Shown one piece after another: positions 18,090 to 26,262 of a stretch of 64,000 nt of DNA. This stretch comes from Streptomyces achromogenes. GTDB taxonomy: Bacteria; Actinomycetota; Actinomycetes; Streptomycetales; Streptomycetaceae. Position 1 is the stretch's first letter. Each line of letters begins with the position of its first letter. Position numbers and translations under genes: made by a program. The stretch spans positions 620,001 through 684,000 of the forward strand of contig NZ_JAUSYH010000001.1 of the NCBI RefSeq assembly GCF_030816715.1, in the 5' to 3' direction. The notes under the pieces were generated by a model that was given only the letters and a program-made list of their open reading frames with translations, searched no databases and was not told the DNA's origin.

Positions 18090-18265
18090 CAACCGCGACG
18101 GGCCGGTGGGACGGGACGGCCCCGGCGGCCTTCCGCCCCGGGCCCCGGCGCTCGCCCGCGCCGTCCGCACCGCCTGTGCCGTCCGTACCGCTTGCGCCCC
18201 CGCGCCGCCCACAGCGTGAAGGCGGCCCGGCGCGCCCCGCCGCCCCGTCGGCTCCGCGGGCCCTG

Positions 18266-18733
18266 TCAGGCCCGGCGGGCGCGCAGCGCGTCGAGGGCGC
18301 GGTCGGCGTGGGTGTTCATGCGAAGTTCGCTGCGCACGACCTCCAGGACGGTGCGGTCCTGCCCGATGACGTAGGTGACCCTCTTGTTCGGCGCCAGCGA
18401 GAAGCCGCGCTTCACACCGAACCGCTCCCGCACCGCCCCGTCCTCGTCGGACAGCAGCGGCATGCCCAGGGTGTGCCGGTCGGCGAACTCCTGCTGGCGG
18501 TCGACGGAGTCCCCGCTGACGCCGACGGGCTGCGCCCCGACGGCGGCGAACTCCGCGGCGAGGTCGCGGAAGTGGCAGGCCTCGGCGGTGCACCCCGGGG
18601 TCAGGGCGGCGGGGTAGAAGAAGAGGACCACCGGCCCGTCGGCGAGCAGCCCGGTCAGGCTGCGCAGGGTGCCGGTCTCGTCCTTCAGGGCGAAGTCCTC
18701 GACGAGGTCGCCCGTCTCCGGAGCCTTGCTCAT
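18266..18733 (-). CDS. bcp: peroxiredoxin, BCP/PrxQ subfamily
   Basis: A 155-residue thiol peroxidase. The active site is TPGCTAEACHFRD: peroxidatic Cys in PGCT and resolving Cys five residues on, as in PrxQ/BCP. It also has the KRVTYVIGQDRTV strand typical of the family. It reduces peroxides with thioredoxin in the cytoplasm. The ATG at 18731-18733 overlaps the stop of the DoxX gene (18730-18732), so the two form a coupled operon. Confidence 0.92.
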   Translation of the reverse strand: MSKAPETGDLVEDFALKDETGTLRSLTGLLADGPVVLFFYPAALTPGCTAEACHFRDLAAEFAAVGAQPVGVSGDSVDRQQEFADRHTLGMPLLSDEDGAVRERFGVKRGFSLAPNKRVTYVIGQDRTVLEVVRSELRMNTHADRALDALRARRA

Positions 18734-19110
18734 GCCTGTCCCTCCGTGCCGTTCGCGACGCTGCGGGCCCACATCACGAGCGGGGCCTGCAGCGGCAGCC
18801 GCCCGACGGCGGTGGCCTTGAGCGCGGTGGGACGGTGCCGCCAGTCCCACGCCATCTTGACGTTCGCCGGGAAGACGCCGACGAAGAACGCGGCCGTGGC
18901 GAGCGCCGCCGCCTTGCGGGTCCGCGGCAGGGCCACTCCCGCCGCCAGCGCCAGCTCGGCCACGCCGCTGGCGTACGTCCAGGCCCTGGGCGAGCCGGGC
19001 AGCGCGCGCGGGACGGTCGCGTCGAAGGAGCGCGGCGCGGCGAAGTGCGCGACACCGGCGGTGGCGAGCAGGCCCGCCAGCAGCAGGGGTGAGCGTTCGG
19101 ACCTGGACAC
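18730..19110 (-). CDS. DoxX-like integral membrane protein
   Basis: A 126-residue protein with about four hydrophobic segments: PLLLAGLLATAGVAHFAAP, AWTYASGVAELALAAGVAL, AAALATAAFFVGVFPANV and a C-terminal LQAPLVMWA. The helix pattern fits DoxX-like small membrane proteins. Family members are linked with thiol or oxidative stress systems. Coupling to a peroxiredoxin fits that theme, but the molecular role is not established. GTG 19110 is set by AGGAGG just upstream. Confidence 0.75.
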   Translation of the reverse strand: MSRSERSPLLLAGLLATAGVAHFAAPRSFDATVPRALPGSPRAWTYASGVAELALAAGVALPRTRKAAALATAAFFVGVFPANVKMAWDWRHRPTALKATAVGRLPLQAPLVMWARSVANGTEGQA

Positions 19111-19324
19111 GGTTCCTCCTCGGACGACCTGGCGGCCGACATTACTGGACGGTAGACCGCGGTCCGGCATCGGGGTCACCCCAGCGCGGCACCCCAACCG
19201 ACCCTGGCGAGAACGAGGTTGCCGGCCTGGCCAGGTGCGCGCCCGAGGGGAGCCCGGCACATCGGCCGTCGGCGCGCCTCCCGGCCGGTTCCGTCCGCCG
19301 CCGGGCCGGTCGCGCGCCCGGGCG

Positions 19325-19852
19325 TCAGGCGCGCAGGGCCTGTCCGGACTGTTCGCTCTCCTCGTCGGCGGCACAGGAGAGGAAGTCGTCGGCCATCCGG
19401 TGGAAGAGGGCGGCGAGGCGGCCCAGGTCCTCCCGGTCCCAGTCGCCCAGCGCCAGCTGCAGCCCCCGGGCGCCGGCGTCGCGGACCCGGCCGACGGCGG
19501 CGCGGCCGGCCTCGGTGAGCTGGATGCGCTGGGCGCGGCGGTCGTCGGGATCGGGCACCCGGGTGACGTATCCGGCCTTCTGTAGCTGCTGCACGGTCCG
19601 GGTCACGTGGGAGGCCTCGACGCCCAGGCCCTGGGCCAGCTCCCCCGGCCGCTGCGGCTCGGAGTCGGCGACCTGCCGCAGCACAGCCACGGCCGCGCGG
19701 TCCAGGGGGATGCCCGCGATCGCCATGAGCCGGTCGTGCGCGCGGGCCCGGGTGCTCAGATAGGTGACGCGAGTGAGCGCACGCTCGATCTCGATCACCT
19801 CCGGGGACGCGACGGAAGGCGGCGGGAGCGGTTCGGTGGGCATGGGATCCAC
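19325..19852 (-). CDS. MarR-family transcriptional regulator
   Basis: A 175-residue winged-helix repressor. The HTH is RPGELAQGLGVEASHVTRTVQQLQKAGYV, followed by the wing PDPDDRRAQRIQLTEAGR. Long helices at both ends provide the dimer interface. It may start at GTG 19852 or at ATG 19843 (MPTEPL); neither ribosome site is strong. It is divergent from the DNA ligase gene, so either that gene or marR itself is a likely target. An operator-like sequence lies just upstream. Confidence 0.85.
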   Translation of the reverse strand: MDPMPTEPLPPPSVASPEVIEIERALTRVTYLSTRARAHDRLMAIAGIPLDRAAVAVLRQVADSEPQRPGELAQGLGVEASHVTRTVQQLQKAGYVTRVPDPDDRRAQRIQLTEAGRAAVGRVRDAGARGLQLALGDWDREDLGRLAALFHRMADDFLSCAADEESEQSGQALRA

Positions 19853-19859
19853 TTTACCA

Positions 19860-19885
19860 TCTTGTTGCGTAACTCAAGTAAATGT
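19860..19885. promoter_or_regulatory. possible MarR operator upstream of marR
   Basis: An AT-richer island holds GTTGCGTAAC, an 8/10 palindrome. It resembles TTGCGTAACGCAA-type sites seen near other Streptomyces MarR genes. It sits directly upstream of the marR start, where autoregulation would act. Confidence 0.4.
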
Positions 19886-20042
19886 CTGCGGACGAGAGCC
19901 GGAGACGGGCTCCGCGCGGGCCGGCGATCCCCTAGATCCCCCTGGATCCCCAGCGACCGGCCCGGCGCCGGCGCAGCGCCGTTCAGGCGAAACCGGCGCG
20001 GCTTTCGCGTGCGGCGGTCCGAGCGCGTCCACACCTCAACCC

Positions 20043-21023
20043 GTGACCCTCCCTCGCATCGCCCCCATGCTCGCCACCCCGGGCAAGCTGCCGCCCGCCG
20101 CCCAGGACGCCCGGTGGGCCTACGAGACCAAGCAGGACGGTCAGCGGGCCGTGGCCTACCTCGCCGGCGACGGGAGCGTCGTCCTGCGGGCCCGTTCGGG
20201 TGAGGACATCACCGGGGCGTATCCGGAGCTGTGGCCGCTGGGCGAGGCGCTCGGCCGCACGCCGGCCGTGCTGGACGGGGAGGTGCTCGCCCTGGACACG
20301 GAGGGCCGCGCCGACTTCCAGTTGCTGCAGTCCCGCATGGGGCTGGTGCAGGCGGCGGGAAAGGCCGCGCGGCTCGCCGCGACGGCGCCCGTGCACCTGG
20401 TCCTGTTCGACGTGCTGCATCTCGGCGGAGGGTCGCTGCTGTCCCTGCCCTACGCGCGGCGCCGAGCCCGGCTCGAGGCGCTCGCGCTGGACGGGCCCCG
20501 CTGGTCGACGCCGGGCGCACTGGTCGGCCACGGGCGCGAGGCCCTGGAGGCGACCCGGGCGCACGGTCTCGAGGGGCTGGTCTGCAAACGGCTGGACTCC
20601 CCGTACGAGCCGGGTGTGCGCTCCCGGGCCTGGATCAAGATCCGGAACATGCGCGTCGCGGACGTCCTGGTGGGCGGCTGGCTCCCCGGCAAGGGCCGGC
20701 TGACCGGACTGCCCGGCGCCGTCCTCGTCGGGCAGCGCGCCGCGACGGGGCTGCGCTACGTGGGCGGCGTGGGCACCGGCTGGAGCGAGGCCGAGCGCAC
20801 CGAACTCGCCGCGCTGCTGCGGGCCGCCGCGACCGACGCCTGTCCCTTCGACGCCCTGCCGCAGGCGCCGGGCGCGCACTGGGCCGTGCCCCGTCTGGTC
20901 GGCGAGGTCCGCTACAGCACCCGTACCCGGGCCGGGCTGCTGCGTCAGCCGTCCTGGCTGCGGCTGCGCCCGGACCTGGCGCCGGAGGAGTCGGCGGCCG
21001 ACCTTCCGGACACTTCCGCCTGA
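20043..21023 (+). CDS. ATP-dependent DNA ligase (LigC/LigD-ligase type)
   Basis: A 326-residue stand-alone ligase. The adenylation motif is YETKQDGQRAV, with the AMP-accepting Lys in KxDGxR. Motif III is VHLVLFDVLHL, motif IV EGLVCKRLDSPYEPG, and motif V WIKIR. A C-terminal OB-fold domain (VADVLVGGWLPGKGRLTGLPGAVLVG) follows. It has no polymerase or nuclease domain and no Ku gene nearby. It may act in repair or end joining as an accessory ligase. GTG 20043 gives the usual N-terminus (LPRIAPMLATPG). Divergent from marR. Confidence 0.88.
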   Translation: MTLPRIAPMLATPGKLPPAAQDARWAYETKQDGQRAVAYLAGDGSVVLRARSGEDITGAYPELWPLGEALGRTPAVLDGEVLALDTEGRADFQLLQSRMGLVQAAGKAARLAATAPVHLVLFDVLHLGGGSLLSLPYARRRARLEALALDGPRWSTPGALVGHGREALEATRAHGLEGLVCKRLDSPYEPGVRSRAWIKIRNMRVADVLVGGWLPGKGRLTGLPGAVLVGQRAATGLRYVGGVGTGWSEAERTELAALLRAAATDACPFDALPQAPGAHWAVPRLVGEVRYSTRTRAGLLRQPSWLRLRPDLAPEESAADLPDTSA

Positions 21024-21167
21024 GCCGGCACCAGCCGCCCGGCCGCGGGCCGCCCTCCGCCACGAACCCCCTGCGGACCCCTTGGCGCGGAACACGAAAC
21101 CGAGGAAGCTGAACTCCCTTTTCCCCCACAGCCGTTCGGCTGCGCCCGCATATCGAGGGAGAACTCC

Positions 21168-21944
21168 GTGTCGTCACGCAGATTCAAGGCCCACCGCAGG
21201 AGATGGCTCACCGGACTCGCCGGCGCCGCCGCACTCGTCCTCGCCGTCCCCGCCACCGCCTTCGCCGCCCCTCCCCCGGCGCTCCCGCAGAACGCCGAGG
21301 CCGACGAGCTGGCGTACCAGCCCGCCTTCGACTACGACACGGACGGGTGTTACTCCACCGCCGCGATCGGCCCGGACGGCACGATCAACGGCGGGCTGAA
21401 GCCGACGGGCGCGCTCAACGGCAACTGCCGCGACGCCTCCGACCTCGCCTCCACCAACACCTATTCGCGCTACAAGTGCAACAACGGCTGGTGCGCCTAC
21501 CTCTACGGGCTGTACTTCGAGAAGGACCAGGCCCTCCCGGGCGTCAGCCTCGGCGGGCACCGGCACGACTGGGAGCACGTCGTGGTCTGGGTGCGGGACG
21601 GCCTGGTCCAGTACGTCTCGACGTCCAACCACGGCTCGTTCACCGTGCACACGGCGTCCTCGGTCCGCTTCGAGGGCACCCACGCGAAGGTCGTCTACCA
21701 CAAGGACGGCATCGGCACGCACTGCTTCCGGACCGCGGGCTCGGGCGACGAACCGCCGGAGAACCACCGGGGCGTCTGGCAGTACCCGCCGCTGGTCGGC
21801 TGGAACGGATATCCGGCGGGCCTGCGCGACAAGCTGGTCTCCTACGACTTCGGCAGCGCCCACTTCGGCCTGCGGGACGACAGCTTCGCCGGCCACCTGT
21901 CGAAGGCCCTGCCCTCGGGGGTCGCCTTCGACCCCAACGCATAG
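21168..21944 (+). CDS. secreted NPP1 / necrosis-inducing-like (NLP) protein
   Basis: A 258-residue exported protein with a long-arginine signal peptide (RRFKAHRRRW, then an Ala/Leu core ending AFA-AP). The NLP heptapeptide GHRHDWE is intact (residues 130-136), followed by HVVVWV, with the conserved C-terminal region GWNGYPAGLRDKLVSYDFGSAHF. Several Cys residues could form disulfides. NLPs of plant pathogens bind sphingolipids and permeabilise plant membranes. In saprophytic Streptomyces the role is unknown. GAGGGAGA precedes GTG 21168. A terminator follows. Confidence 0.9.
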   Translation: MSSRRFKAHRRRWLTGLAGAAALVLAVPATAFAAPPPALPQNAEADELAYQPAFDYDTDGCYSTAAIGPDGTINGGLKPTGALNGNCRDASDLASTNTYSRYKCNNGWCAYLYGLYFEKDQALPGVSLGGHRHDWEHVVVWVRDGLVQYVSTSNHGSFTVHTASSVRFEGTHAKVVYHKDGIGTHCFRTAGSGDEPPENHRGVWQYPPLVGWNGYPAGLRDKLVSYDFGSAHFGLRDDSFAGHLSKALPSGVAFDPNA

Positions 21945-21960
21945 CCGCGCCGGCAGGGTT

Positions 21961-21987
21961 CGGCCCCGGATATGGCGTCCGGGGCCG
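21961..21987 (+). terminator. hairpin terminator after the NLP gene
   Basis: A perfect 10-bp stem (21961-21970 with 21978-21987) and a 7-base loop, 17 bases after the stop codon. No T-run. Confidence 0.75.
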
Positions 21988-22110
21988 TCCGGGCGGGCAT
22001 GATGACCGGATGGATCTTCATGAGGAACTCCCGACGGCGATATCCGCGCGGGCGCCGCAATTCCCCGCCCGGCATCCGATGAGGGCGGACACGGCCGAGG
22101 GGACGGTCAG

Positions 22111-22575
22111 GTGATCGCCGCCCGGGTGCGGCCCGCCGAACGGGCCGATCTGCCGCGGGTCGCCGAACTGACCGCCCAGCACGCCGAGTACGAGCGTGCC
22201 GACCCGCCCGTGCCCGACCTCGCCCAGCGGCTGGCGGGATACCTCTTCGACGCGGCGACGCCCCGCCTGTGCTGTCTGGTCGCCGAGCTGCCCGACGGCG
22301 AGATCGTCGGCTACGCCACCTGCGCCCCCGAACTCTCCACCTGGGAGGGCCGCGAGTACCTGCACATGGACTGCCTGTTCCTGACTCCCGGCCATCGGGG
22401 CCTGGGCATCGGCGCCCTGCTGATGGACGCGGTCGCGGCCGAGGCACGGAGCAGAGGGCTGGCCGAGGTGCAGTGGCAGACCCCCGTCTGGAACGAGGGA
22501 GCCATCCGCTTCTACGCCCGGCGCGGGGCCCTCGGCGCGGACAAGCGGCGCTTCAGCCTGCGGGTGAACCCCTGA
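22111..22575 (+). CDS. GNAT-family N-acetyltransferase
   Basis: A 154-residue acetyltransferase. The acetyl-CoA pyrophosphate-binding motif is GHRGLGIGALLMDAV, and the downstream WQTPVWNEGAIRFYARRGA is the typical motif B region. It resembles small polyamine/amino-acid N-acetyltransferases; no substrate is evident. GAGGGGACGG upstream supports GTG 22111. Stands alone between the NLP and hemC genes. Confidence 0.88.
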   Translation: MIAARVRPAERADLPRVAELTAQHAEYERADPPVPDLAQRLAGYLFDAATPRLCCLVAELPDGEIVGYATCAPELSTWEGREYLHMDCLFLTPGHRGLGIGALLMDAVAAEARSRGLAEVQWQTPVWNEGAIRFYARRGALGADKRRFSLRVNP

Positions 22576-22638
22576 CGTCCGGCGCAAAGGTCGGCGGATA
22601 CCGGGAGTTTAGCGAGGCATGAGCCGCGAGGGTCTATC

Positions 22639-23583
22639 GTGTCCCGCATGTCCGTTCCGGAACTGATCCGCATCGTCTCCCGCGACTCGCCCATGGCACT
22701 GGCCCAAGTGGAGCGGGTGCGCGCGGAGTTGACCACCGTGTACCCCGGTGTGCGCACCGAGGTCGTGCCCGTGAGGACGACCGGCGACAAGTGGATGGGA
22801 GACCTGTCCCAGGTCGAGGGGAAGGGCGCGTTCACCAAGGAGGTCGACGCCGCGCTGCTGGCGGGCGAGGCGGACCTCGCGGTGCACTGCGTCAAGGACG
22901 TCCCCGCCGACCGGCCGCTGCCCGCGGGCACCGTGTTCGCCGCGTTCCTGCGGCGCGACGACATCCGTGACGCCCTGATCCACCCCGGCGGCCTCACCCT
23001 GGACGAGCTGCCGGACGGGACACGCGTCGGCACCTCGTCGGTGCGCCGCGTCGCCCAGCTCGCCGCGACCCACCCGCACCTGGAGTGCGTGCCGTTCCGC
23101 GGCAACGCCAACCGGCGGCTGGAGAAGCTCGCCGCGGGCGAGGCGGACGCACTGCTGCTCGCGGTGTCCGGCCTGGAGCGCATCGGCCGGCACGACGTGA
23201 TCAGCGAGGTGCTGTCGACGGAGACGATGATGCCGCCGATCGGCGCGGGCATCCTCGCCCTGCAGTGCCGCGAGGGCGACGTGGACCTCATCGACGCGGT
23301 CAGCGCACTGGGCGATCCGGCGACCCACCGGGAGGCCACGGCGGAACGCATGTTCCTGCACGTGCTCCAGGGCCACTGCAACAGCCCGATCGCGGGCTTC
23401 GCACGGGTGGACCGTAGTGGTGAACTGTCCCTGCGGGCCTGTGTGTTCACTCCGGACGGCAAGACCCGGCTGAACGCCCACGAGTGGGCGGGCCGGCTCG
23501 ACCCGGCGACCCTCGGCACCTCGGTGGCGGTGGCGCTGCTGCGTCAGGGCGCCCGCGAGATCATCGACGGCATCCCCCACTGA
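22639..23583 (+). CDS. hemC: hydroxymethylbilane synthase (porphobilinogen deaminase), stand-alone paralogue
   Basis: A 314-residue enzyme that polymerises four porphobilinogen units for haem, sirohaem and B12. Substrate and cofactor residues are present: [10 protein letters not shown] (Lys-Asp pair), [11 protein letters not shown] (Arg-Arg), and [11 protein letters not shown]. Cys247 in GHCNSPIAG would carry the dipyrromethane cofactor. No other tetrapyrrole gene is nearby, so it is probably a second hemC rather than the one in the hem operon; the canonical motif GGCQVP is altered to GHCNSP. GTG 22639, with GAGGG seven bases upstream, is preferred to ATG 22648. Confidence 0.85.
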   Translation: MSRMSVPELIRIVSRDSPMALAQVERVRAELTTVYPGVRTEVVPVRTTGDKWMGDLSQVEGKGAFTKEVDAALLAGEADLAVHCVKDVPADRPLPAGTVFAAFLRRDDIRDALIHPGGLTLDELPDGTRVGTSSVRRVAQLAATHPHLECVPFRGNANRRLEKLAAGEADALLLAVSGLERIGRHDVISEVLSTETMMPPIGAGILALQCREGDVDLIDAVSALGDPATHREATAERMFLHVLQGHCNSPIAGFARVDRSGELSLRACVFTPDGKTRLNAHEWAGRLDPATLGTSVAVALLRQGAREIIDGIPH

Positions 23584-23646
23584 CCGCACTGACCGCACGG
23601 CGGCCGGGGAGCCCGGGGCGGCGACCGGCGCGGAGGGCGACCACCG

Positions 23647-24168
23647 TCAGGCGGTGCCCTCTTCGGCCTGGTCGCGCAGGAAGTTGCTGACCTGGCGGGC
23701 CAGGCTCTCACGGCCCGCTCCGGTCGCGGCACCGCCGGAGCCCTCCTGCAGTCCGATGCCGCCGCTCCACAGCCGGCGGTCGGCCCAGTCGTCGTCCACC
23801 CGCAGCTGGATCTGGACGTCGACCTGCTTCAGGGACGCCTCGGCTCCCGCCGCGTACAGCACGGCGGTGGCCCGGCGCAGCGGGTAGACGTCGAATCCCT
23901 CGATGAACTGCGAGTTGCGCCAGTCGATGAACGCGCTCTCGCCGTCCGGGCCGAGCCGCACGTCGATCTGGCCGTCCTCGAGGTGGATCGTGGAGTGGCC
24001 GTCGCCGCGGTTCTCGACCGTCACCCGCAGACAGAAGTACGTCAGGCCCTCGGCTGCGTCGTCGCGCCCCCGCGGCGGCTCGCTCTGCTCCAGGCGGTGG
24101 ACGCGGACCCGCAGACCGGCATGCTCGTCGTACTCCTGCCAGTCCCCGACCACGTTCGGCTCGTACAC
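23647..24168 (-). CDS. hypothetical protein, possible beta-sandwich
   Basis: A 173-residue soluble protein of unknown function. No signal peptide or membrane span is seen. The central part (LTYFCLRVTVENRGDGHSTIHLEDGQIDVRLG) reads like an immunoglobulin-like or DUF4352-type beta-sandwich. The C-terminus is a charged helix (ESLARQVSNFLRDQAEEG). GAGAGGTG just upstream supports the GTG at 24168. Convergent with hemC. Confidence 0.7.
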   Translation of the reverse strand: MYEPNVVGDWQEYDEHAGLRVRVHRLEQSEPPRGRDDAAEGLTYFCLRVTVENRGDGHSTIHLEDGQIDVRLGPDGESAFIDWRNSQFIEGFDVYPLRRATAVLYAAGAEASLKQVDVQIQLRVDDDWADRRLWSGGIGLQEGSGGAATGAGRESLARQVSNFLRDQAEEGTA

Positions 24169-24524
24169 GGTGCACCTCTCGACTTCTACCGGCTGCTTCC
24201 TATCCGTGCGCCGATCGCACTGTCAAATGAGCGGAATGCGCTGTGGCCAGGGGCTTCGCCCCCTTTGATCGCTGATCAAGCCGTGCGCAGGCACTATCCG
24301 CCGACGAGGTCCGAAAGGGCTTGCCGGCGGCGTGCCGCACATCACTTCCCGGACAAGATCAGCGAGCCGGCCGGCCCAGCAGCGAGGAGGCCGGGGCGGT
24401 GGCGGGCGCGGCGGCCGCCAGGAGCACCCCGAAGTGGCGGCGGGATGCGCGGGCGTACCCGGCAGGGCCCCGAGGGGGTGCGTGAGCCCGGTGCAGGCGA
24501 CGGCGTCCGCCGCACTGTCGGTCG
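24169..24524. other. 356-bp stretch without a recognisable gene
   Basis: Near 24247-24262 is a short GGGGC-TTC-GCCCC hairpin followed by CTTTG, a weak plus-strand terminator candidate. From 24528 leftwards an ATG overlaps the stop of the MarR remnant (ATGA). The frame (MTTDSAADAVACTG...) soon becomes Pro/Arg-rich and unrecognisable, so it may be the decayed start of a coupled gene. Confidence 0.5.
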
Positions 24525-24770
24525 TCATGAGTCCCCGGCCTCCTCGCGCAGATCGACGGCGAGCGCACGCAGGACGGGCAGTGCCGCGCGCAGGACCGCC
24601 CGGTCGGCGGCGTCCAGACGGGCGACGCGCTGTCCCACGGGAGCGGCGGGCCGCTCCCACGCGGTCCGCAGCCGGACCACGGCCGCCTCGGTGGGCAGCA
24701 GCCGGGCGGCGGGTCGGTCGGCGCGCACGAGGTAGCCGTCCTTGACCAGCCGGTTGACGAGCAGGACAAC
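24525..24770 (-). pseudogene. C-terminal remnant of a MarR-like regulator
   Basis: The frame reads LVNRLVKDGYLVRADRPAAR, followed by a Leu/Ala/Arg-rich helical tail ending LREEAGDS. This is the recognition-helix end, wing and dimer helix of a MarR protein. The N-terminal half is missing. The frame is open back to a stop at 24801-24803 without any ATG or GTG before the one at 24728. Upstream DNA becomes AT-rich at that point. The remnant is likely the product of a deletion or rearrangement that placed the sigma-factor promoter here. Confidence 0.6.
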
Positions 24771-24797
24771 GAATATCCGAGCAAATAGGACAAAACT

Positions 24798-24823
24798 GTT
24801 TCAAGAGGTTTCAACGCGGGCAT
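24798..24823 (+). promoter_or_regulatory. candidate SigB-type promoter of the sigma-factor gene
   Basis: GTTT, a 16-base spacer and GGGCAT differ by one base from the Streptomyces SigB/SigH-type consensus GNNT-N14-16-GGGTAY. Two GTTTCAA heptamers lie 10 bp apart (24798-24804, 24808-24814), one helical turn, in the same place. About 150 bp upstream of the sigma start. Confidence 0.45.
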
Positions 24824-24969
24824 GAGAACGTCAGTGCTTCGGACAGGAGGCACCGTCCGTGGGGCTCGCCGCAAGGGCCTGCCCCGGGTGTTCTCCGGTC
24901 CGCCCGAGTTCGCGATTCCCACGGTGTCCCCGCCCTTTCACCGGCATCCTCCTGAGGGAGGTGCGCGTG

Positions 24970-25764
24970 ATGCGTACCACCGTCCGAACCAAGCAGCACC
25001 CCCATGACGACGCCCCGGACACGGGCGAGTCCTTCGCACGGCTCGCCGGACTGCCCGACGGGCCCGAGCGCCGGGCGCTCAGGGACGAACTGGTCACGCT
25101 GTGGCTTCCCATGGCAGAGCGGATCGCCGTCCGCTTCCGCGGCCGCGGTGAGGCCCTCGAGGACCTCTACCAGGTCGCGGCGCTGGGGCTGGTCAAGGCC
25201 GTCGACCACTACGACCCGGACCGCGGGCGCGCCTTCGAGGCGTACGCGGTGCCCACGATCACCGGCGAGATCAAACGGCACTTCCGCGACCACATGTGGA
25301 CGCTGCACGTACCGCGCCGGGTCCAGGACCTGCGCAACCGGGTGCGGCACGCCGGCAAGGAACTCTCCCAGACCATCCCCGGACGGCCGCCGACGATCGC
25401 CGAGATCGCCGCGTACGCCCAGCTGACCGAGGACGAGGTGCGCACCGGCGCCGAGGCCCTGGAGTGCTTCTCCGCGCTGTCGCTGGAGGCCGAACTGCCC
25501 GGCACCGACGGCTACGCCCTCGAGGACGCGCTCGGGGACCCGGATCCCGGCTACGACACGGTCGTCGACCGGGTGGCCGCGGCGCCCTGCCTGCGGGCCC
25601 TGCCGGAACGCGAACGGACCATCCTGTACCTGCGGTTCTTCGTGGGCATGACGCAGAGTCGCATCGCGGAGCGGCTCGGCATCTCCCAGATGCACGTCTC
25701 CCGCCTGCTCAGCGGCTGCTTCGAGCGGCTCCGCGAGGAGATCAGCGCCGCGGAGGGCGACTGA
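24970..25764 (+). CDS. RNA polymerase sigma factor, SigB/SigF/SigG subfamily
   Basis: A 264-residue alternative sigma factor. Region 2 carries EDLYQVAALGLVKAVDHYDPDRG and FEAYAVPTITGEIKRHFRDH, with VPRRVQDLR following. Region 3 and region 4 (LPERERTILYLRFFVGMTQSRIAERLGISQMHVSRLL) are complete, including the -35-recognition HTH. This subfamily is controlled by partner switching with RsbW-like anti-sigma kinases and STAS antagonists, many of which lie further right. GAGGGAGG at 24954-24961 favours the ATG at 24970 over in-frame GTGs just before it. A SigB-type promoter upstream suggests auto- or cross-regulation. Confidence 0.9.
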   Translation: MRTTVRTKQHPHDDAPDTGESFARLAGLPDGPERRALRDELVTLWLPMAERIAVRFRGRGEALEDLYQVAALGLVKAVDHYDPDRGRAFEAYAVPTITGEIKRHFRDHMWTLHVPRRVQDLRNRVRHAGKELSQTIPGRPPTIAEIAAYAQLTEDEVRTGAEALECFSALSLEAELPGTDGYALEDALGDPDPGYDTVVDRVAAAPCLRALPERERTILYLRFFVGMTQSRIAERLGISQMHVSRLLSGCFERLREEISAAEGD

Positions 25765-25808
25765 CCCGGTGCGACGGCGGGCCCGCCTGCTTCTGCCGGC
25801 GGCCCCGC

Positions 25809-26144
25809 CTAGTCCAGCGGGGGCGCGCCCGGGACCTGGGTGGGGCCGTACCGGTCCAGGACGTCCTCCAGCTCGGCCCGGATGTCCGGGGGCAGCTCCC
25901 CCCGGCGCCCCCACAGGAGGATCAGCTCGGCCACGCTGCGCAGCTTGACGTTGGTGTGCTGGGAGACCTCTCTCAGCACGGCCCACCCCTCGTCGGGCGT
26001 CATCCGCCCGAGCGCCACGACCACTCCGATGGCCTGGTCGACCACCGCGTGGGAGGTGACGGCCTCCTTCAGCTGTTCGACCTCCTCCTGAAGCGCGAAG
26101 ATCCGGGTCGTTTCGTCACGGGATGTGCGCGGTACTCGTCCCAT
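25809..26144 (-). CDS. ANTAR-domain protein
   Basis: A 111-residue protein made of a short coiled coil (FALQEEVEQLKEAV) and an ANTAR domain (VVDQAIGVVVALGRMTPDEGWAVLREVSQHTNVKLRSVAELIL). ANTAR domains bind tandem RNA hairpins and prevent transcription termination, normally after a receiver or GAF signal. Here no sensor domain is attached. Starts at ATG 26144; the in-frame GTG just before is an alternative. It is convergent with the sigma gene and divergent from the VOC gene. Confidence 0.82.
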   Translation of the reverse strand: MGRVPRTSRDETTRIFALQEEVEQLKEAVTSHAVVDQAIGVVVALGRMTPDEGWAVLREVSQHTNVKLRSVAELILLWGRRGELPPDIRAELEDVLDRYGPTQVPGAPPLD

Positions 26145-26262
26145 CACCCCATCGTGCCACCGGGCCGCTCGGCAGGCGGCCCGGACCGGGTCGGCCGGAC
26201 ACTGGTGGCAGACCCCGCCTGCCGGGAGACCCGGCGGCCGACAGACCAGGAACGCGAGCGCC

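Noticed and set aside
18090..18593. N-terminal extension of the PAS-GAF-PP2C protein to 960 residues
   Set aside because: The extension is antisense-like Arg/Pro-rich sequence that overlaps the peroxiredoxin gene in another frame. The PAS domain begins right after ATG 18089/18056.
25770..25806. GC-rich inverted repeat between the sigma gene and the ANTAR gene as a terminator
   Set aside because: The arms pair poorly (interrupted GGCGGG/CCCGCC blocks), so I do not list it as a feature.
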